The notes: generated from the letters alone by a model not told the origin. DNA of 64,000 nucleotides from Tubulanus polymorphus (GCF_964204645.1 NC_134025.1:14972001-15036000); one strand, 5' to 3'; counted from the first letter of the stretch, positions 1 to 13,654 are shown. Translations and numbers: made by a program.

Positions 1-394
1 ATACTTCAGAAACAGAGCTTCAATTAACAAAAGCTGGATATTTGATACATAGAACAAAATCAGAAAAAGAGGCTAGTACCCGAAGGAAATGGTTTGGTTT
101 TTGGCTTAATTCGCTATCTTGGACAGTTTTCATTACAATTGATAAAGTTATCAAAATCCAAAGTGAATGTCAATCACTTCTTGATTCATTGAAACCCACT
201 TCGTACCAAATTGCTAGAATAATTGGTATCCTGGATTCAGTTTTCTCAGCTGTTCCACTAAGATCGTTAACATTATTGGTATCTTGATAGAGATAAAGTG
301 GTTGGACTAAAAATGTCTGCTGGTGATTTTTCAGCCAAAACGGATTTATCTTTGCAAGCTAAAGATAAAGACGAGAGTTCAGGTGCCCTCTAAA
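1..394 (+). pseudogene. DIRS-like reverse transcriptase fragment, cut by window edge
   Basis: The translation from the left edge reads as the end of a reverse transcriptase of the DIRS/tyrosine-recombinase retrotransposon type. It has a segment like GFWLNSLSWTV, a lysine-rich DKVIKIQSEC helix, an IARIIGILDS segment and an AVPLRSL segment, in the order usual for the thumb region of DIRS RTs. Near base 270 the frame shifts: the continuing similarity (YWYLDRDKVVGLKM) is in another frame and ends at a stop near 390. The copy is therefore broken and its start lies outside the window. Assignment to DIRS rather than Ngaro or PAT is from recognition of the family pattern only. Confidence 0.5.
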
Positions 395-1548
395 TAGAAT
401 ATTCTGTTTTCTAAATGTGACATGTTTTCAAATGATAAGTGTGTTACTTATTTCGATTTTAGTAAAGCCATTACTGAGAAATAAGACTTTAAAGTGGGAT
501 ATTTTCACCAGGGTGAGTTTGCTGTAACACAGCAGGTGCGTGTTTGCTGTGAAAAACCCACGATCGCTGACGTCATTGTAGTCAAACACACATTTCCACG
601 CACGTTGTACTACTGAAGAATAACAAACTTTTTGGTGCACTTTATGAATAGTAAAGCTATGGCAAACTAATAGATTTGATCAAATCGGTATAATTAGGAG
701 AATTCCAGTCAAACATAAACTTACAGGTAAGTCTCGTTTAACTTCATAATCAATACAAGTTTCTAAGAACGAGGTCAAGGTTGTTAGAACGAGGTTTCAC
801 TGTATCAAGACCTCGATTGTTGAGAGATCATTTGCAATGCCATAAACACTACCAAGATGCAACATGAAAGTGATATATATTTTATTTACTCAAAAACCGA
901 TGATTGACAAATCAAGGCAAAATAACTGGGGTATCATCTAAAACCCAATGCAGCTAAATTAACACATTATCAACACTCAATTTCACTTGAAGTTATAGAC
1001 CTAGGAATTCTCTATACTGCCAAATCGCAAATCTCTCTTGGCAGTACATTAAAACTTGCTTAGTTAGGATTTTGAATCCAGATCAGATAAGTGCGTTCTA
1101 CTGTTTATCGAGGCATCCATGAACGGGTGTATGAATTAAATTACTTTACAACATCAAATGTTTACACATGTACTGCAAACCATATAGTATTAAAATAGGC
1201 ACATGATTACTATACAAGTGATCAACCTAATTCAATTCTTTTAAGCCAATGCTTCTTATACCAGTCCACCAACAAATATGCACTGCATAATAGTGGACAT
1301 ACAAATGAGGAACATCTTCACATACCATACACCTCCTGAGGTGTATGGTATGAATACAGTGTGTCCAAGAAAATGGTTCCTCCGAAATGATAAAATATCT
1401 AAAATTTTTATATATAAATAAATTTGTGTGATGTATTGGTAATCAGTAATCATATTAAGGAAAATGGGTCATGTAGACCATACCTGGCTGGTTTTAAAAT
1501 ACTAATTATGAAGGGACTTTACTTCGAAACTAAACTTGATAAATTAAA
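395..1548. other. non-coding stretch with a short hairpin
   Basis: AT-rich DNA with no convincing exon. The only structure seen is the perfect hairpin at 1321-1352. Confidence 0.5.
1321..1352. repeat. perfect 15-bp-arm hairpin
   Basis: The arms CATACCATACACCTC and GAGGTGTATGGTATG are perfect reverse complements separated by two bases. Weaker complementarity (AGGAACAT / ATGGTTCCT) extends outward on both sides, so this may be the middle of an old foldback element. Confidence 0.7.
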
Positions 1549-1551
1549 TTA

Positions 1552-2306
1552 GGCTGGCTTATGTCGACAAGCAACGCGATGCCTACCAACGCAACTGAGA
1601 GCAACCGCGATCGCAGCCCAGCTTATGTCGACTGCCCTTCGTTCGCAGCAACTGAGGCCGACTATTGGGATACGAGATCCTCCCCATTGCTTCCCTGCTT
1701 ATGTCGGTTACGATTACTGGCAACTGCAACGGCTCAGATGGTCACGTGATAAGCATTGGGAGAATAAATTTGATTCATTTTGAATTATTGGGAAATCTAC
1801 TTCTATTAGAAAAGCCATTTCTTTAAGATCTTTATCTTTCTGATTCTGTTTTGAATACAATGTGCTAGCGACATCACACCATGATTCTACCAATTTCGCT
1901 TCTAGATCTTCGGTCCAGTCATCTGCTGTGCTGAAAGTTTGGTCTACGTTTCGGAATTTGAAAGTTTATGACCAATTACGAATGACGCTAACTAGCGGTC
2001 ATAATTTGTTCTATGTATATGCGGTCTCTTATTGGCTGGAACCCTTGCGCTCAGTTCCGTCGCGTCGCATATGAGCTTATGTCGGTTGCGATCGATAGCA
2101 ACTGTCCGCCTACCGTAGGCCGGAGTAGAGCATGGGCAACTAGCTGGATACGGCTTGCGACGAGTCGGCAGGCATCGGGTTGCCGTCGCAAGCAAGTTTA
2201 TGTCGAACTGATAGAGCAGCAACTGGCAGCCTCTCATAGGCGGCTAATTGGCGATAAACCCAGTTGCGTCGGTAGGCGTCGCGTTGCTTGTCAACATAAG
2301 CCAGCC
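1552..2306. mobile_element. Harbinger-like MITE with 3-bp TTA target duplication
   Basis: The left end GGCTGGCTTATGTCGACAAG and the right end are inverted repeats of about 45 bp with a few mismatches. The element is flanked by TTA at 1549-1551 and 2307-2309. TTA/TWA duplications and GG..CC ends are typical of PIF/Harbinger elements. The inside is GC-richer than its surroundings and repeats the word CTTATGTCG several times in both halves (near 1558, 1622, 1699, 2074), like subterminal binding-site repeats. There is no transposase, so it is non-autonomous. The short open frames inside have no recognisable protein. Confidence 0.75.
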
Positions 2307-2309
2307 TTA

Positions 2310-4794
2310 AGGGATCATTCATTTATTACATACGCATTAAATTTGACTTTTTCTACCTCCCCCTGTAGGCAAAATCGGTCAATTATTCATATACATTAAG
2401 CATTACAGTACGCAATTGCACTTACCCCTCCCATAATGCGTACATGAATGATCGTATCAATTAAGGGGATATTGAATCGAGTGACACATATTTACATTAA
2501 TTATTCCTTGCTTAATTCGTAATCTAAGTTCGTATAACCACCCAATTCGTATAAAAGGTCCCAACTTTTTCCTTCATTATTCCCTTTAATTCCCATCTGA
2601 TACTTTGAATTGTAGCCGTATCCACGGTCCATTATCTTCGAAACCATTGAAAAGGCGCTAGTAGTTTGAGCATGCAGTGACCACGCGACATATTTTCCCA
2701 CCAGCAAAGTCTAACACAATGAATAGCCGTGACACACGGCATTTGTTCCAACGCCATGGGAAACAATTATTAGAAAGTTTTCATTTTTAGTTTATACGAA
2801 TTAATAGATGAATCATTAATTCCACGAATTATACATAATGCATAGAAAATACCAATTACGTCTAATTCGTAGAAAGAACCACGGTCCTAAGAGATACGAA
2901 TTAAGAGTTAATAGTTTACAAATTAATCATATGACAAAGGTTATATACGATCAGACAACAATAACACCTTAAAATCTTAAGCGTCTCATATTGACTGTAA
3001 CGCACTGTGTCTAAAATGAACTGTATGTAAACATATGGACAGTTACTTATTGTCGTTAGAATTTTACAAGATTCTCAACATTTTCGACTATGTTCTTTTG
3101 ATAAAATAATTTTCTTTATTACCAGATCTCTTTGTAATTGATTTGCTTTTTCGAGTGATCATTTCAATGGGGAACCGGTACACCAGCTATCCCGTCAGAT
3201 GGCCCCACTGAGATATCAGACGTACTCCATCAGAATTAGTTCTTTTTGAAGTAACTTTGATCTCAATTTTCGGTCTTCCAATCCAAAAAATTAGGCAAAT
3301 CACACATCGAAATAAACTCTAATTAGACTTTCGAGTTCATTTCTGCCACCATTTTCGTATATCATGCATAGAATTTGTGAGATTGTTGTTAGGTTTTAAT
3401 TGCATTTGAGAAGAAATCTTGACGTCTTACTGTACACTAGCGTACTTATTGAACGTACTTAATGAACGGTCCCTTATACAATTTAGACTGCCGACATGGG
3501 CAAATATCCAAGTATTCTACTAATGTACGTATTACAATCGATTCAGAAAAAGATTGTCATAGATTAATAGGCCTATATGATACTAAGGCCTATGTGTTTC
3601 GTAATAGCCTATATCAGGAATAATTTTACACTTTCAAAAACTTGCCCTCTTCAATTATACATACTGTACTTACACATTAGCATTTAATAACCAAAAAGAC
3701 ATTCCTTAATTAAATGAGCAAAAAACAATGAAATAGGTCAACACAGGGGATATTATAACTCCCGAATCAGTTTTAAGGCAATGACAAACTAGGCAAATTT
3801 CATTGGGAAATCGATTTTTGAGGATTTTGCTTCTGAGAAAATCGAGTAATCTGAATTTGCACGAAGCAAATATGCCAGTATTTTCACACAATTCCTAATC
3901 AATAATTGCTAATTTAGCAAGTGCCACCTATACCTAATGATTACACAAACAAATATTTACGGAACCATGTGTATATAACCAGGACATCTTCCTTCGCAAT
4001 GAATTCCCATTCATATGTCAACCTTTATCTCCAGAATTCAATCACAGGCAAATTACATGGCCCAAAGAAATTTGTATAGCTTTAATAACATATTATATTT
4101 CTGAAGGAATATTTTCATATACGATTCAATTCAAACTGATAATTTGTGTATAATGAATTTAATCATGATCCATATAAACCATGATTTATGCGCATAACTC
4201 CGCATAATATCCAAGTTATAAAGATTTAATACTTTCAATACACCATTATTTTCTATACTAAAAATTCATGTACAACAGCACAAAGACAAGTAATAAGTGA
4301 AAAGAAAAAGTGAAAATATCGATTATGGAGTTCGAATTTAACAAAGAAATCTAATAATAATAATAATATTACTTAAATACGGGACCAATCTATCTACTTT
4401 TACTCATTAACACCTCGACTGACAATGCTTCCTCCAGTTTATCCGTTGATTTCTTTTACACAATGCACATTCTTTAACGTATCATATTTCAGGCTGTCCA
4501 ACTTCTCTCCAACATCGAGATTGGGTCATCATCAACACCTATCATCCGAATGGGTTGAGTCAACAGTCATTTGCAACATCTTACCGGCATCTTCATTATT
4601 TGGAAATAAAAAATCTTAAACCTTGACCATCAAACCAAATGAAGGTCCGGTTCATTTCCATTTCTTAATTCTTGGAATATCATCATATGCATCTTGATCT
4701 ATATTCTACGCAGATTTCTCCTAAAATGAAGAAGTATTAGATTGGTTGATTGTCTGTGCTTTCTATTTGTTATCAAGACATTACTGTTGTCATT
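2310..4794. other. AT-rich non-coding stretch
   Basis: No exon, RNA gene or clear repeat boundary was recognised. It holds AT-rich sequence with scattered short words and an ATA trinucleotide run near 4350. It is intron or intergenic DNA, or eroded transposons. Confidence 0.5.
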
Positions 4795-5735
4795 AAAACA
4801 CCATGCCCACTTTCAAATGCTCAACCATCTAACAATTTCAATATTCATCGCCCCTGGTGACCATATACAAAGTCCAATGACCTTGAACTCACCACAATCA
4901 TCGAACACGTCAGCAGCTACGATTTTTTAATTGACTGGGATAACAAAATATGCCTAGGTACCAATATAATAAGGAAATACTAAGTTATTCTACTATTACG
5001 CCCCCTGGTGACCATAGAATAACTAATGAGCTTGAAACTCACCACACTCATAGACCTTGTCATGAGCTACAACTTAACAACTTTGCGATTGTGGTAATAA
5101 AATATGCATAGGTACGAATACAATAAAGAAATACTAAGTTATTGTATTATTCATCGCCCCTGGAGGCCATACACAAAAACCAATGACCGTGAAACTCACA
5201 AGCATCATGTTATGAGCTACAACTTTCCGATTGATTGTGGAAACAAAATATGCTTAGGTATCAATATGGAAAAACTTTTTTCAACCTACAAATGAGTTCT
5301 GATGGCACCAAGATGGCCGCCAATTGTGTGATAATTGTCCTGTCTCAGGTACTTAAGATCTCTTTCCAAAGACCAAGTGCGCTAAAAATCCAGTGTCATC
5401 AAAATCATTGACCATGTCATGTTCTACACCTTGCAATTGATTATGGCATCAAATTATGCATAGGTACGAATATAATATAGAAATATTAAGTTATTGTATT
5501 ATTCATCACCCCTGGTGGCCATAAACAAAAACCAATGACCTTGAAATTCAGCACAATCATAGAACACATTATGAGCTACAACATTCCAATCGATTGTGGT
5601 AACAAAATATGCATAAATATTAACATAATGTAGAAAAACTTTTTTCTACCTACAAATGAGTACTGATGATACCAAGATGGCTGCCAAATGCGTGATAATT
5701 GGCTGATCAAAAATACCTGTATCAGGTATAAAAAA
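4795..5735 (+). repeat. K-family repeat copy (eroded)
   Basis: Eroded copy of the K family, whose best copy is at 13898-15015. It contains several tandem units of about 150 bp. Each unit has a CCCCTGGTGACCAT-like box (near 4851, 5001, 5155, 5511), then CTTGAAACTCACCACAATCA and AACAAAATATGC. It ends near a CAAGATGGCTGCC box (about 5675) and a GATAATTGGCTGAT segment. The orientation is the same as the 13.9-kb copy. Confidence 0.75.
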
Positions 5736-8700
5736 ACAGTCTTGAAATGTGATGGAATTAATCAGATTATCTCCATGTCAACAACATCAGGACTGAGACA
5801 CCATGGGCTGCTTAAAGCACATCATATTCTAGCCTTTATTGCCTCTAAAGGCAAGGATTATGAAGGAACTTCATTTTGAGCAACTGGAGTTTGAAGTCGC
5901 ACATGCACTACCCCTAGTTGTAGATAACAATTCTACAATCAATTGTTTGATGACATGATGGGTGTTACTAAACCTTAGACCCCCTAAACCTAACACCTAA
6001 GACCCATTAGGTCTTATGTTTAGTGGGTCTTAGGTTTAGTTATACTTATATATGATACACTAAACCAGGCACGGATCTAGGGGTCTTATAGGTGTTCTCG
6101 GAGACCCTCAGAATTTTCAAGTGCCCTTAAAAAATTTTGCTCGCGAAACAATTCCATGACTCAAAATTTATACAATTCAACATTATTTTGGGCAAAGATT
6201 TCAAAGATGTTTCGCTCGGATGTTCTTCACTTTTCAGTTGTCATAGTATTATTGCGCATCGAGCGAGAAGCTTAATTGTTGTGAGTGGGTGACGTCACAC
6301 ACATTCATCGATCCATTCATTCACAGCAATGAATATAGGCTAAAACTACGTAGGGTCTGTCGCTATCTACCCGAGATCGATAAATGGAACAAACTGACGT
6401 CAAATACAAAGACTTTTCGCTCAAGATTCGCATAGTCAGAGAGAAGCTAGTGAAAACAAATTAACATCTTTATTGTTAAAATCTATCAAAATGACATCAA
6501 AGCGATCTACTTGAACGGGAAATGACACACACAGGTTTTAAATACCGGTAGCCTGACGGATAGTGACATCTAAAATTTACCAGCCTGATCAAATTTCTAC
6601 TAGCCTCGGGCTAGCGCTTAGATCGAACCCTGCAGGGTCTTACTTTTATATCAGCCTTCTAAATCGTGTATACATCCGCCATTGTGACCGAATAGTCCGA
6701 TTTACTTATCATTTCGATATATGCCTGCCGCTTCTGATATAATCATACATCCATGACTATTACAATACGTGTTCTACTGATAATGAATGCAATATAACAT
6801 TTCGACGTTCAGAGCTCATAATATAATCTCAGGAAGACATTCTACATCTTTGTCAATAATATTTTGCCAAATAGCTTGTATGTGTACACATAGACCTGTG
6901 ACGTTTTGCACATCGATTTACGGTTCTCGTTTGTAAAATGACGCTGAATGGTTAACATTGTTTAGGTTTCATAATGCTTACGTTTTATAAGGCGCAAAAA
7001 ATCTGACTCGGGCACGGTTAATGTGCATGTCAGCATAGCCATCTTTTGACAATTTAAACAGTTGTGATAAATCAATGTGAAGTCTTGATAAACGCAAGTG
7101 AAACAGCCACCTTTACCTTTTGGATTTTTGCTCTGATGTATGACTAGAAACAGCATTGATTTTTCGCTTTTTAACCTTCATGAAATCTAAAAGAGAGAGT
7201 GAAATAAATATCTTAAGCAAATCCTGCACACAACTGAAATCAAAACCATGTGAAATCAAAATGTTAGCAAATTTTTTATCACTTCATCCTATTCTTAGAC
7301 GTATTGTCTAGACCAAAATTAATAGGATTTAGATAACTCAGTCAAAACTGGTTGATTTGACCAAAATATGAATACAACAATTCAGAAGATGGTGGTAAAA
7401 CAAGCTGCTCCCTGTGTTTCAATACTCAGTCATCTTGGTTGTTTATTCAATCCAAGCAAACCCCTCATTGAATAGCTTACTTGGTTTGCTCAAACCTGGA
7501 CATAAAACTTAGTTCATGAACCAGTCTACACACGTAAATGCAATCTTTCAGTAAACATCATCATTTTGTTCAAAATAAATGCACCCTTGATAATCACATG
7601 AATACCCATCCTACAGGCCTGTCCAGCCAGCGTCGCTCGCCGGATGATGTACCCATAAAGCATCTTGGGAATGGAAATTACAATTGCAATATTTTCATAT
7701 CACAAGAAATTACAATTTATTACAAATTCTATCGAACAGAAAACACAGCGCTCATCTGCTACGACGATAATTCAGCCTGTTATCATACCAAACGTGCACG
7801 CGCCAAGCAGGGTTACAGCATCACCATATAAAAGTCTCTATGAGCATGTGTTTGTGTGCACAACAGTCTTATTTTAGCACTCCCGCGCACGTGGAGGCCT
7901 TGACGTATAGTGAACGTTTGCTTCACTTCAATCTCAATCAACACATTCACCGGGTATTAAAATGAAACAATACCTATGGCGATATGTGAAATGATTATAT
8001 TCTCACCAGCAATGAGCATTTAAAATTCGCACATAGGATACGGCACCTAGTCCAATGAAACGTTTGCCATTAATGGCTTCCCATAATTATTTTAGTAGCG
8101 CCGGAATTCCACATATATCCCAAAAACAAATCACATTCGCTCATAGAGACAACGCCTCCCAATTGAGGTCATTGCAATACGCGAGAGCTAAGAATTTTCC
8201 AGTTTTTCGTTGAATTTAAACAAAGTTGACCATGACATCGACGGATGTTCGTCATGTCTTCAATCGCATCGATTATATGCCGTTTAACCCGAGAACCAAT
8301 GAAAAAAGTGCTCATACTGCTGACAAAGGTAAACCAAAAATGAATATTGGAATTTTAAATACGTTGGAATAGATTTATATTTTAATAGATTATCCATTAA
8401 ACTATGAAAAATATCCAATATAATCGTTACCAATATAAATAGGCAAATTGTAAACTATTCAATATCAACGGCGAGCATCAGGGATCCCAGAGAGCCTTCA
8501 GCAAATCCGCGGAAATTTCTGATGTAACAAAAAGAAGTATAGAAAATTGAATAAGGCAGTATCACGGCAAAGCACCCACATAGTAGGTGCCCTCGTGCCT
8601 TTCCCCCCCTCAAAGCTAGAGAATTTTAGAGTTTTCCAATCCAAGAGAGTGGTTTCCATGAAGATAGTGTATTTTTTGCAGCTGCATTACCGGCTTTTTT

Positions 8701-9324
8701 TAATCTAATATGTCGCACCATGGGGCCGCCATCTTGATTCTCACGTTAGTCTTGCGAGTCAGAAAATGAGATGGTTCCAATCCCAAAAACATTGAATGAG
8801 AACACTAGGGGCTGACTTTTATCGCGTCCAGATATCAATCCTGATAATGCGGTGAATTATGTGAAATAGTGTAAATGGAAGAATAGTGGAAACGACTGCG
8901 GTAACAGTTTATGGACTGGTTGCCTGTCAAATTCTGAGTCTAGACTGGTTGCCTGTCTAAACGCACATGTATCTTCTTAACCGTACGGCGCCACTATCCG
9001 CGTTTACACCACCTCGCCTTTTATAGTGCACTATTGATTTTTTAAATGTTAATGTTAGAACAACGATCGCGCTTATGATAGCGGCACCAAGTGAGCATCG
9101 TCATTCTTTAGCATTCATCACTAAGAATAACGATGCTGTTAATAGCAAATTGGAAGAGCTCACCCTACCACCCTTTATTTTTACATCATGATCTCGGAGA
9201 CTACAAAAATGAGACTACACTCTGAGATTCCTGGAGCATACACGATATGAGATTTTAAGATAAATGATAATTCACTAGCATCAATCTTTAGGCAATAGGC
9301 CTATAGGAATTATATTTAACTAAC
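5736..9324. other. non-coding stretch with eroded repeats
   Basis: No exon was recognised. Small items seen are an inverted repeat at 5984-6039, a possible hAT-like end with CACGGATCTAGGGG at about 6070, and a direct repeat of GACTGGTTGCCTGTC near 8915 and 8945. The remainder appears to be intergenic or intronic. Confidence 0.45.
5984..6039. repeat. imperfect inverted repeat
   Basis: CTAAACCTAACACCTAAGAC on the left pairs imperfectly with GGGTCTTAGGTTTAG on the right around a short loop. It superficially resembles telomeric words but is not a tandem telomere array. Confidence 0.6.
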
Positions 9325-10195
9325 TAGGGGTCCAGGGACGTTATGCCCATATGGCCCAATTCTCAATGAACTAACAATTTCAATATTTAACTGGTGACTA
9401 TAAGTGATAGTTAGTATACCTTTCAACTCCCCCGGCCGGTGACCATACACAAAACTTAATGACCTTGAATCTCGTCACAACTAGAATTACGCCTTGCAGC
9501 CCTAAATATTACCCGCAATACACTTTCCCCCACTTTGTAAAAATTTAAGTCAAACACAGGTAAACCTGTCTCAACTCTTAACAAATTTCATGGATATCCA
9601 TCAGATATTCCAGGCTGTCTCAACCTAAACAAGAAATTCAAGATGCTACCCTGGTGGCCATATCTGATGGCTGATGACCTCCATTTTCGAAAGTGATGAA
9701 TATCTTACCCGCCCCAATCATCACACCAAGTTTCATGTTTGCGGGTAGTTTGGGAGATCTCTGGACAAGATTGCGTCCAGATGACGGATGACCTGACTCC
9801 AATAAACCCCCTTACACTTCGTTGCGGGGGCAACCCCCTTACACTTCGAGCTAAAATTTCGCAATGGATTTACAGTCACTAAATATGCCTAGGTACCAAT
9901 ATAGTCAACCCAAGATATAGCGCCCACATCAGTGCACACGCACGATTTTGGCGGTATGGAGAGTATTGTGGTATATCAGGGGTGTTTTACTCCTACTATG
10001 TATTCGTATCGAGATGCACATTGAAGTCTCCTGGCGGGTAAGCGGTGTAGGGGTATATGGGAGGGCGGTATATCGAAGGTTGTACATAGAAATATAGTAA
10101 TATAGAAATACTAAATAGGCCTAATTGTGCTATTCATGACCCCTGGTTATAACCAATGAACTTGAAACTCACCACAATCATAGAACAGAGGGTTT
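9325..10195 (+). repeat. strongly eroded K-family copy
   Basis: It starts with AACTAGGGGTCCAGGGAC, the K-family end. Further K words follow: CAATTTCAATATTTAA, a CGGTGACCATACACAAAA box at about 9435, and near 10140 the ACCCCTGG box and AACTCACCACAATCATAGAA. Unrelated sequence separates these parts, including the repeated 15-mer CCCCCTTACACTTCG near 9810 and 9835. It is likely an old copy disrupted by insertions. Confidence 0.5.
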
Positions 10196-10548
10196 CCGTG
10201 ATGGTAAATGAAAGTCTGTAGTTAGTTATTATTGGGGGAAAAATTGTACAAGCCAAGTTTTGAGGATTTTTGGAGGCATTGTGCATTCTAATGGTATCAT
10301 GTGGTCTATGCAGTAATAAAAATTACAACAGAGTAGTGCCTGTCAGGTGAACTTCATTCAATCATTGAAGTTTCATTGGCAGCGTATGGACAATAGGCCT
10401 ACGAGTAATGGAACATAAAGGGTAGGAATGTCATTTGCCTACTGTCTGGGTGATAACACTATGCATTAGGGCCTATAGGGAACATAGGTATGGGCTATGC
10501 CCTATTACTACTACACTACGTTGTCAGCATGGCAATTTGTAATCAAAA

Positions 10549-11385
10549 CAGATTGCGAGCTTTTGGATAGTTATTATTTGAATATTGTAGTGTCTTAACG
10601 GAATCTATCATCATGTTGATAATTGCTAGATTACTTATCGGATTATGTTGAAATGATTATGCATAGAAAAATGTACAGCTGAAAGAAAAAACGTGACTAA
10701 CTTGAGTGACTTCAGGTGAAGAGAAGCGAACATGAAATAGATAGGAGCCAGGATTTTTCTTTTTAAAATAATAAAGACATTAAGCACGAATAAGTTGCAT
10801 TTCCTTCAAATGACAATCCCCTACGATCGTCTGATAAAGTTTATTGCCACCATAGACTACCGCCCCCTGGCTCATTGAAGAGACCGGGAACCAGTCTCCA
10901 ATTCAACTCAGAATTTATTTTACAGAAAAGCGGTTTTATTAGATATTAAAACTGAAAAATATAAATGTTCATACAGAGATTTTTCAAATGGCCACTAACG
11001 CAAGCACCCAATGAAAGTAAAAGAAAATTAATAGAATTTTGTAAAAACGTGAAAGTAAATGTTTTATTGTGAAATTTTGATTGTGTCAATAAAGAATGAA
11101 TTGAATTGTCGGCAGCACTATGCCGCGCATGAATACCAATTTCAAGACTGATCATGCACGCTCAACCAAGGTTGGTATGCGCTGCTGAAATAGCAAAGAC
11201 GATTAAACAAAATCATAAAACAATGAAAACGACAACCGATATAGCCAATATACGAAAGGAACCTAGATTTTATTACTGCATTAAATGTGTGTAAATATCA
11301 GAGCCCAAGAAAGTTTCTAACGAAAGTTATCGACTCCCCAAGCAAGTTATCAATCCGTGTGATAGCAATATGGGCTTGCAAGCAT
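10549..11385 (-). repeat. R-family repeat, inverted partner of 35252-36080
   Basis: About 830 bp match the reverse complement of 35252-36080 over the whole length with moderate divergence. Shared landmarks include GATCGTCTGATAAAGTTTAT, the CCGCCCCCTGGCTC box, the CAAGCACCCAATGAAAGTAA segment and CAACCAAGGTTGGTATGCGC. No terminal inverted repeats or target duplications were found, so the class of element is unknown. The short open frames inside are not convincing. Confidence 0.7.
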
Positions 11386-11429
11386 GCAAGCCCATGAAAA
11401 TTGCGGAAAACAAATGAATATCTGACTTT

Positions 11430-11835
11430 AGCCGCGTTCACACTAGATTCGGCACTTATGAAGTACCGTACTTAGCTGGTGCCGAATTCACCAAAATACG
11501 GCGTTTACACAGCTAGTTACGATCATACGTAGAGTCCGCAATTCGGCACTTAGTAAGCCCAGTATAGTAATCACCCAGTCTGCCAATAGAGGGGAGTGTG
11601 ATTAGTGTTTTGTCCTACGAGGATATTAATACGCAGCTAGCTAAGCGCCGAATCTGCGTTCACACTACAGAAAATACACGGCCAGCTCAGTGTCGTAGTG
11701 AGATTGGGTTTTCGGCGCGAAATCTCATTCCGTGCTTAAATAAGACTCTTTGCAAACCGTTCTTATCACTACAGAACCGGAATAATAGCTGTGTTCACAC
11801 TAGGATTTCAGTACGGTAAGCGTTCACACTAGAAA
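11430..11835. repeat. cluster of GTTCACACTAG words
   Basis: The 11-mer GTTCACACTAG occurs at about 11435, 11783 and 11823, with a variant at about 11663. Words such as TTCGGCACTTA also recur within 400 bp. Such regularly spaced words suggest the subterminal repeats of a non-autonomous DNA transposon, but I could not place its ends. Confidence 0.4.
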
Positions 11836-11865
11836 ATTATTCGAGGCCTATTCACGGCTTATTAA

Positions 11866-12458
11866 CCCTTTAACTGGCAATCGGTCGCTAGCGACCGATT
11901 TGAATAGACCAGCTATAGTGAATAGAATAGTCAAGTATTGATTTCATTGAAGCATTCTAACTCATTTTCCTATCAGCAGATGGCGACACCAGACGGCCTA
12001 CAATGTCTAACAAGGCAGGAAAGTGATATTTCATACATTTGGCATGTAGAAGGGGGTATGTAAACCACGTGTCACGTGGGTCAGATTTCGAAAATTGAGA
12101 ATATCGTTAGTAGTAATGGCCAATGCACTAAAGACGTTCTCTAGTGAGTTTGGCTGATATTTTGGACATAGTAATGAAAGATTCTGATGATAATTCATAT
12201 TGGGATGAATCTCATGACAGTTTTTTATTATGGGTGGCCCAAAAATCTGGATGACCTTGGGATCTGTGACCTTGGAGTCAGACCCTGAAGGTAACACCCA
12301 AAGTTCGCAAACATGGTATCATTTGAAAGCTTGTGAAAAGAGCTTTCATAAAATACATACAATATGGGGTTATCCCTCATATCTACTGAGTTATTAAATT
12401 TTCCCCTTGCAAGGTCCAAAATCTCTCATAGGCCGAAAAATACTTGCCAGTTAAAGGG
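11866..12458. mobile_element. piggyBac-like MITE flanked by TTAA
   Basis: The perfect terminal inverted repeat CCCTTTAACTGGCAA is present at 11866-11880 and, inverted, at 12444-12458. The element is flanked on both sides by TTAA (11862-11865, 12459-12462). CCC-initial ends with TTAA duplication are the signature of piggyBac elements. No transposase is present, so this 593-bp copy is non-autonomous. A diverged second copy in the opposite orientation lies at 42776-43330. Confidence 0.85.
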
Positions 12459-12462
12459 TTAA

Positions 12463-13649
12463 TCCAGTTGAATAGGAGAGAAAACCCTCCATTTTGTCAA
12501 ATTTGAACATTGTCACCATGCTGACACAATGAAGTTATTTTTCTTGCGGGGTTTCAACAACTAAATCAGGGTTGGGTAGGCATGGTAACAATGTTCAAAT
12601 TCAAGAAATCTTACAAAATGGAGAATTTTCTTTCTTATTTAACTTGATTAAAGGAGACTTTTTGCCAATGCTTCTTAATGGTACGGAACTGGAATAATAT
12701 TGGATATTCCACTGGGTTCTGACACAAAAGCTTTTTGACCCCAGTATCCTAGGTACTATAGGCCTTAGTCTGAATACCAGTCGTTGATACAGGTTCCCTT
12801 CAACAGCTGACGTTAAACTGTCATAAGAGGTTAACACCTGTTTCTTGCAATGCAACTACTGATTTTAGTGTCAAATCAAATCTTTGTACTCAAATAAATT
12901 AAATAGTTACCTTGTTGACATTGAAAACGTGTTTTACGTTAATGATTTTGATGATTTAAATCGGGAACCCGAGAATTTATTGATATGATTTGAATTTATT
13001 GCCACGATCGGGATTTTCAATACGGACTATATTGATAAAGTCTAAAAATTTAATGTTTTTCCCTCAAATTACTCAATATGTTATTTTTTGTTGACAAAAC
13101 CCATTAATTTTGGTGACTTATACCCTCGGAATTTGAAACAAGAAAAACATCTGCTTTGGCATCAATGTCAGTCCAAGTTCAAGTCCGACTCCGTAATTTA
13201 TACTCCCATCATGCAACTCGCATATCCGCCATATTTGTTAAATATGTCACCAGATGGCATGCCAGTCAATCAGAAATATGTTCAGTTGTGCGCAGGCGTC
13301 ATGACAAGTGAACTGTAATAAGTTTCTACGTATTAGGTTCCAATCCCGCAAATTATGTCGCTGGTTTATTTTGTTTGCCATAGGCCTATTAAAGGTTTCT
13401 CATAGGCCTATAGGAAATGATAAACTTTGAAAGCCCTAGTATCTATTTGTATGTACTAGGCTATAAGGTTTGACTCCGATATTGTGTAGGCCCTCAGTGT
13501 TCTCGCTGAGGGGTTTTAGCACAGCGGCCCGCCATGCTAAGGCACTTTACCGCCACGCAAATAAAAGATACGCCATGCTTAAAAAAATTCCACCATGCTT
13601 AAAAAATTATCGGGAGTTTATTTACTCATCTGGGTTTCTAAGACTGTCA
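12463..13649. other. non-coding stretch
   Basis: No exon with clear protein similarity was seen. It includes several TAGGCCTA words (13380-13410). Any small open frames here are unsupported. Confidence 0.4.
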
Positions 13650-13654
13650 GGTTC

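Noticed and set aside
5984-6039. Internal telomere-like sequence (CCCTAAACC)
   Set aside because: Only a few irregular words in an inverted repeat, no tandem TTAGGG-type array.
11598-11819. 73-codon frame as a small gene
   Set aside because: It lies in the GTTCACACTAG repeat cluster and lacks splice or family support.
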